NCBI RefSeq assembly: GCF_026240095.1
Contig: NZ_JAPIVG010000001.1
Coordinates: forward strand, 930,001 to 994,000
Direction of reading: 5' to 3'
Length of the DNA stretch: 64,000 nucleotides
Source of the DNA: Pedobacter sandarakinus
GTDB lineage: Bacteria > Bacteroidota > Bacteroidia > Sphingobacteriales > Sphingobacteriaceae
Positions within the stretch are counted from its first letter, which is position 1. Every line of letters begins with the position of its first letter. Below the pieces are notes generated by a model, which was not told the DNA's origin, ran no database searches, and saw nothing but the letters and a program-made list of their open reading frames with translations. Positions 62,701-64,000 of this stretch are shown one piece after another. A program made the translations under genes and the position numbers.

Positions 62701-62825
62701 CTACCACCGTTACTGCGGAAATTTATACCCGCTATGCAACCGGGCAGGAGCAACGTAAAATAATTGTACTACCCATGGAGGGAGGGAATAGCGGTGCCAG
62801 GTTTGTAGGAGAGTTTAAGTTTTAG
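59772..62825 (+). CDS. VIT/vWA protein with SusC-plug-like segment, TPR region and C-terminal DUF2135
   Basis: The 1017-aa protein has a signal peptide (1-21, VSAQ) and a VIT domain (about 30-165; FPMPEGVSISRYALDINGK, KAKATEVFERIERQRVDPGL). A vWA-like domain with a MIDAS DTSLS (D273, S275, S277) spans about 265-420. Around residue 655-705 is a stretch strikingly like the start of a SusC plug (DVVVVGYATQRKTAMTGAS, ALQGRAAGVSITQN). TPR-like helices follow (755-870), then a DUF2135 domain (about 896-1005; WNKNDTDIDLWLTDPTGE, DFTDGYGPEQFML). No TonB barrel is present. VIT and DUF2135 occur together in Bacteroidota proteins of unknown role. Confidence 0.85.
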   Translation: MKPSKKLFIGLLLFTAIGVSAQMPVLEVAHTGKPTENPVKLAKLGIDVQITGNIATTVMTMIFHNSSSQVLEGELTFPMPEGVSISRYALDINGKMRSAVAVEKAKATEVFERIERQRVDPGLLEKVAGNNFRTRIYPLPANGNRTIIVGYEEELALDETGALQYHLPLSYNQPIANFSLKTTVFESITKPQFTETPDGNFNLKGTGNTYTGQINKTNYQPKNGLSISLPKQSNLPEVQMQKASEGYYFLVNVFPKKQSRAKQWGNHLGLIWDTSLSGSLRDIKKDFDLLEKIISKKQNLSITLGLLNNNFKNGGTFNISNGNWAELKQRLETLVFDGGTNFSAISSRNFGADEYLIFSDGLSTFGQNTVNLSKPIHCVNSSQKADYSTLKFISQKSGGQFVNLNAQSPSQAFAQLNQENLQFLGIKNDADIRQVYPSMPVNVNGHLSVAGILNGLNTEFVLQFGYGNNVVAEQKVHLNGTEHALSSIDVSRIWAQKKISEMDIQYETHKDDIAVLGKQFGIVTRNTSLIVLENLSDYLRYEITPPDELKREYEVALKQRRNEILERKTDLMADAIAMTKGLKQWWNTRFEYTEPVKSKESYPVPDPVANHTVLEMAIPRSATSRRETEAPPRVASAKLPAPVVKRDELTNSNNALADVVVVGYATQRKTAMTGASTTIANEALQGRAAGVSITQNHIRGVSNASTKKVVINQPVIIVPDFKSDKDYMKYILGTPDSAYQAYLKQRPNYQSTPMFYFDVANWFYQQKDSVRALTILSSIADLDLENADLYKTLAYKLKQTGNYLEEVYITQQVLKWRPMDAQSYRDYALALADAGKHQLALDYLYKVLTLGYNAQIANRDDGIEEIVVAEINNLITTQGKKLNTKAIDKQLITPLPVDIRVVLNWNKNDTDIDLWLTDPTGEKSYYGNNKTKIGGRMSNDFTDGYGPEQFMLKSAIKGKYKIEANYYGDRQITISGPTTVTAEIYTRYATGQEQRKIIVLPMEGGNSGARFVGEFKF

Positions 62826-62872
62826 CGCTTTGCAGGAGCGAACTAAACCCAAGCATTACTAAGCCAAGTAAG

Positions 62873-62948
62873 TTAAACCCGATAGCAACAAAAAGCCCGC
62901 CCAAATTTTAATTTTGTGGCGGGCTTGTAGTGGATAGCGGGGCGAATG
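62873..62948 (+). repeat. Dispersed two-stem element, copy B
   Basis: It opens TTAAACCCGATAGCAA and closes GGATAGCGGGGCGAATG, as in copy A, but the inner hairpin is entirely different: GCCCGCC-AAATTTTAATTTTGT-GGCGGGC (about 62895-62924). The retained flanks with an exchanged yet still paired core are evidence for selection on structure. Confidence 0.7.
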
Positions 62949-62991
62949 TTTAAAAAATGCTTTTGCCTTTGCTTTCCAAATATTTAAAAAA

Positions 62992-63369
62992 TTATGCCGA
63001 TTGAAAGCCACCACCCATCCTAATCATCTGCAAGCTTTCGAAAACCATTTTCTGGTTATATTCAAAAGCCAGGCTTTTGTGGTTAATAACATCTACGATG
63101 GTACCAATCATACACAATCCGCCGGTGAAGAAATATAAAATTCCCATACCAATCTGGCCAATTACAAAGCGGTGGATGCCGGCAAAACCTAAAAATCCAA
63201 TTAAAGCAAGCAACAAGATTTCTGATGGTTGTTTTCTACGGCTACCGTAAATCATTAAAAAATTACGCAACTGCTGCTCGTTTAAACCTGTTGTAGCTTG
63301 TTGTAAGTAAGCATATTCTTCTGGCGTTATACCTGGTAACGACATTAAAGGTGATTGAAAGATATCCAT
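62992..63369 (-). CDS. TM2 domain-containing membrane protein
   Basis: The 125-aa protein has an N-terminal polar region (ITPEEYAYLQQATTGLNEQQ) and a TM2 domain of two hydrophobic segments around FLGFAGIHRFVIGQIGMGIL and YFFTGGLCMIGTIVDVI. The G-x-H-R-F motif between the helices is conserved in TM2 proteins. The function is unknown. It begins 4 bp after the DUF2752 gene, so the two are co-transcribed. Confidence 0.9.
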   Translation of the reverse strand: MDIFQSPLMSLPGITPEEYAYLQQATTGLNEQQLRNFLMIYGSRRKQPSEILLLALIGFLGFAGIHRFVIGQIGMGILYFFTGGLCMIGTIVDVINHKSLAFEYNQKMVFESLQMIRMGGGFQSA

Positions 63370-63373
63370 GATT

Positions 63374-63685
63374 TTATGTGTTTGTGGTTAATTTTTTAAA
63401 CTTATTTTGATCTATTGTTAAATTGTAAATTCTATATACTATAATTAAAAGCGCCGGAAAACCAAACCAATGTGCGGCAAAACTTTCTGCAAATTCGCCA
63501 TGAAAAATATGACTTATTGCTCTTCCTAAACCGCAGCCAGGGCACCATTGCTCGAAACCTAAATTAGCAAGCGGACAAATGGTAAAATGGTGCTCGTGCC
63601 CATTTGCCGTTGCCAGCAACACTAAAGCCAATACCCAGAATATGAGTTCTAAAGGAATCTGTTTTAAGTGTTTCAATGCTTTCAA
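63374..63685 (-). CDS. DUF2752 domain-containing membrane protein
   Basis: The 103-aa protein has hydrophobic segments at about 12-26 and 69-85, and between them the DUF2752 signature CPLANLGFEQWCPGCGLGRA (a CxxCGxxR-type motif) with HIFHGEFAESF. The Cys residues may bind a metal or form a disulfide. The role is unknown. It heads a two-gene unit with the TM2 gene; a promoter candidate lies at 63749-63777. Confidence 0.88.
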   Translation of the reverse strand: MKALKHLKQIPLELIFWVLALVLLATANGHEHHFTICPLANLGFEQWCPGCGLGRAISHIFHGEFAESFAAHWFGFPALLIIVYRIYNLTIDQNKFKKLTTNT

Positions 63686-63748
63686 TTTATATTTTAGAGG
63701 TTTCGAGAGGGGGTTTGTTACAGGTATTTTGCTTTATTCGACAAACGG

Positions 63749-63777
63749 CAAATATAACCCGACGAATGAACTTTAAA
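63749..63777 (-). promoter_or_regulatory. Promoter candidate for the DUF2752-TM2 operon
   Basis: On the minus strand TATATTTG (63756-63749) is a perfect -7 match, with TTTA (63777-63774) 17 nt upstream as an imperfect -33 box. Confidence 0.45.
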
Positions 63778-63826
63778 AATAGAACAACCACACACAAACT
63801 TAAAAAACCTTTAATAAAAATGAGGG

Positions 63827-63855
63827 TTTAATATTAAAAGATTAGCTTATTTTTG
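63827..63855 (+). promoter_or_regulatory. Promoter candidate for mfd
   Basis: TTTA (63827-63830) and TATTTTTG (63848-63855) are spaced by 17 nt. The motif ends only 4 nt before the TTG start at 63860, so the transcript would be nearly leaderless. Confidence 0.45.
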
Positions 63856-63859
63856 TGCC

Positions 63860-64000
63860 TTGAACATTCGCGATTTAATAAATAGATATAAAACCGACGA
63901 TAGGGTAACTGAATTTACCAAAGCGTTGAACGCCGGCAAAAACCCGAAGATACAATTGAAAGGTTTAGTGGGTTCTGCTGATGCTATTGTAGCACTATCA
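63860..64000 (+). CDS. mfd: Transcription-repair coupling factor Mfd, N-terminal fragment (cut by window edge)
   Basis: A TTG at 63860 opens a frame of 47 codons to the window edge. The protein begins NIRDLINRYKTDDRVTEF and contains KIQLKGLVGSADAIVALS, which matches the first residues of Bacteroidota Mfd (domain D1a, UvrB-like). Mfd removes stalled RNA polymerase and recruits UvrA. There is no ATG near the start. The identification rests on only 47 residues. Confidence 0.75.
   Translation, partial: MNIRDLINRYKTDDRVTEFTKALNAGKNPKIQLKGLVGSADAIVALS

Noticed and set aside
1..64000. tRNA, rRNA, tmRNA, prophage or integrated element
   Set aside because: I found no cloverleaf, rRNA segment, integrase, transposase or attachment-site duplication on reading either strand, though short RNA genes could be missed without a covariance search.

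Overview
The window looks like a chromosomal segment of a Bacteroidota bacterium, most likely Sphingobacteriaceae (Pedobacter-like). The base composition is AT-rich. There are SusC/RagA and TonB-dependent receptors, the gliding lipoprotein GldH next to a RicT homologue, and DUF3078 and DUF5916 proteins. Promoters fit the Bacteroidota -7 motif TAnnTTTG, and no Shine-Dalgarno sequences are evident. Several genes start at TTG. I saw no rRNA, tRNA, CRISPR array, transposase or prophage. Genus assignment is inference from gene content and not a database result.

Layout. 1-9065: a SusC-type receptor cut by the left edge, an M14 metallopeptidase, murF and a second TonB-dependent receptor. 9207-13241: the tight operon holB-ricT-gldH, then an outer-membrane protein gene whose signal-peptide part lies out of frame. 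13432-18275: ruvX, an O-methyltransferase, two tandem glucosaminidase-LysM proteins, a regulatory-domain protein, a small HExxH protein and a DUF3078 protein. 18295-24230: DUF5916 protein, ffh and a YifB ATPase. 24516-29688: small unknowns, a repeat-rich gap, a beta-CASP hydrolase and proBA. 30023-34669: S9 peptidase, a membrane protein, M16 peptidase and def. 34670-35980: a 1.3-kb non-coding region with a structured leader segment and five tandem copies of a ~229-bp unit. 35981-46116: nifU-like/mrp, a GT51 glycosyltransferase with a long AsmA-like front part, hpt, psd, an MscS channel and the rpsP-rimM-(lipoprotein)-trmD-rplS cluster. 46260-59084: a nucleotidase, Nif3-like and zinc-ribbon pair, TPR protein, a KAS III enzyme with a palindromic operator candidate, LUD protein, ftsH, rsfS, birA, a two-gene DsbD and pfkA. 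59163-64000: YbjQ-like protein, a 1017-residue VIT/vWA/TPR/DUF2135 chimera, TM2 and DUF2752 proteins, and the start of mfd.

Most genes are core functions: envelope and peptidoglycan (murF, GT51, glucosaminidases), translation (rpsP, rimM, trmD, rplS, rsfS, def), secretion (ffh), proteolysis (ftsH, M14, M16, S9), proline synthesis and glycolysis.

The least explained DNA is in the intergenic regions. One part is the five-unit tandem array downstream of def. The other is a family of at least six dispersed elements with a conserved outer stem and a variable inner hairpin, found on both strands and in every type of intergenic context. These, plus the chimeric VIT protein, are the best candidates for something undescribed.
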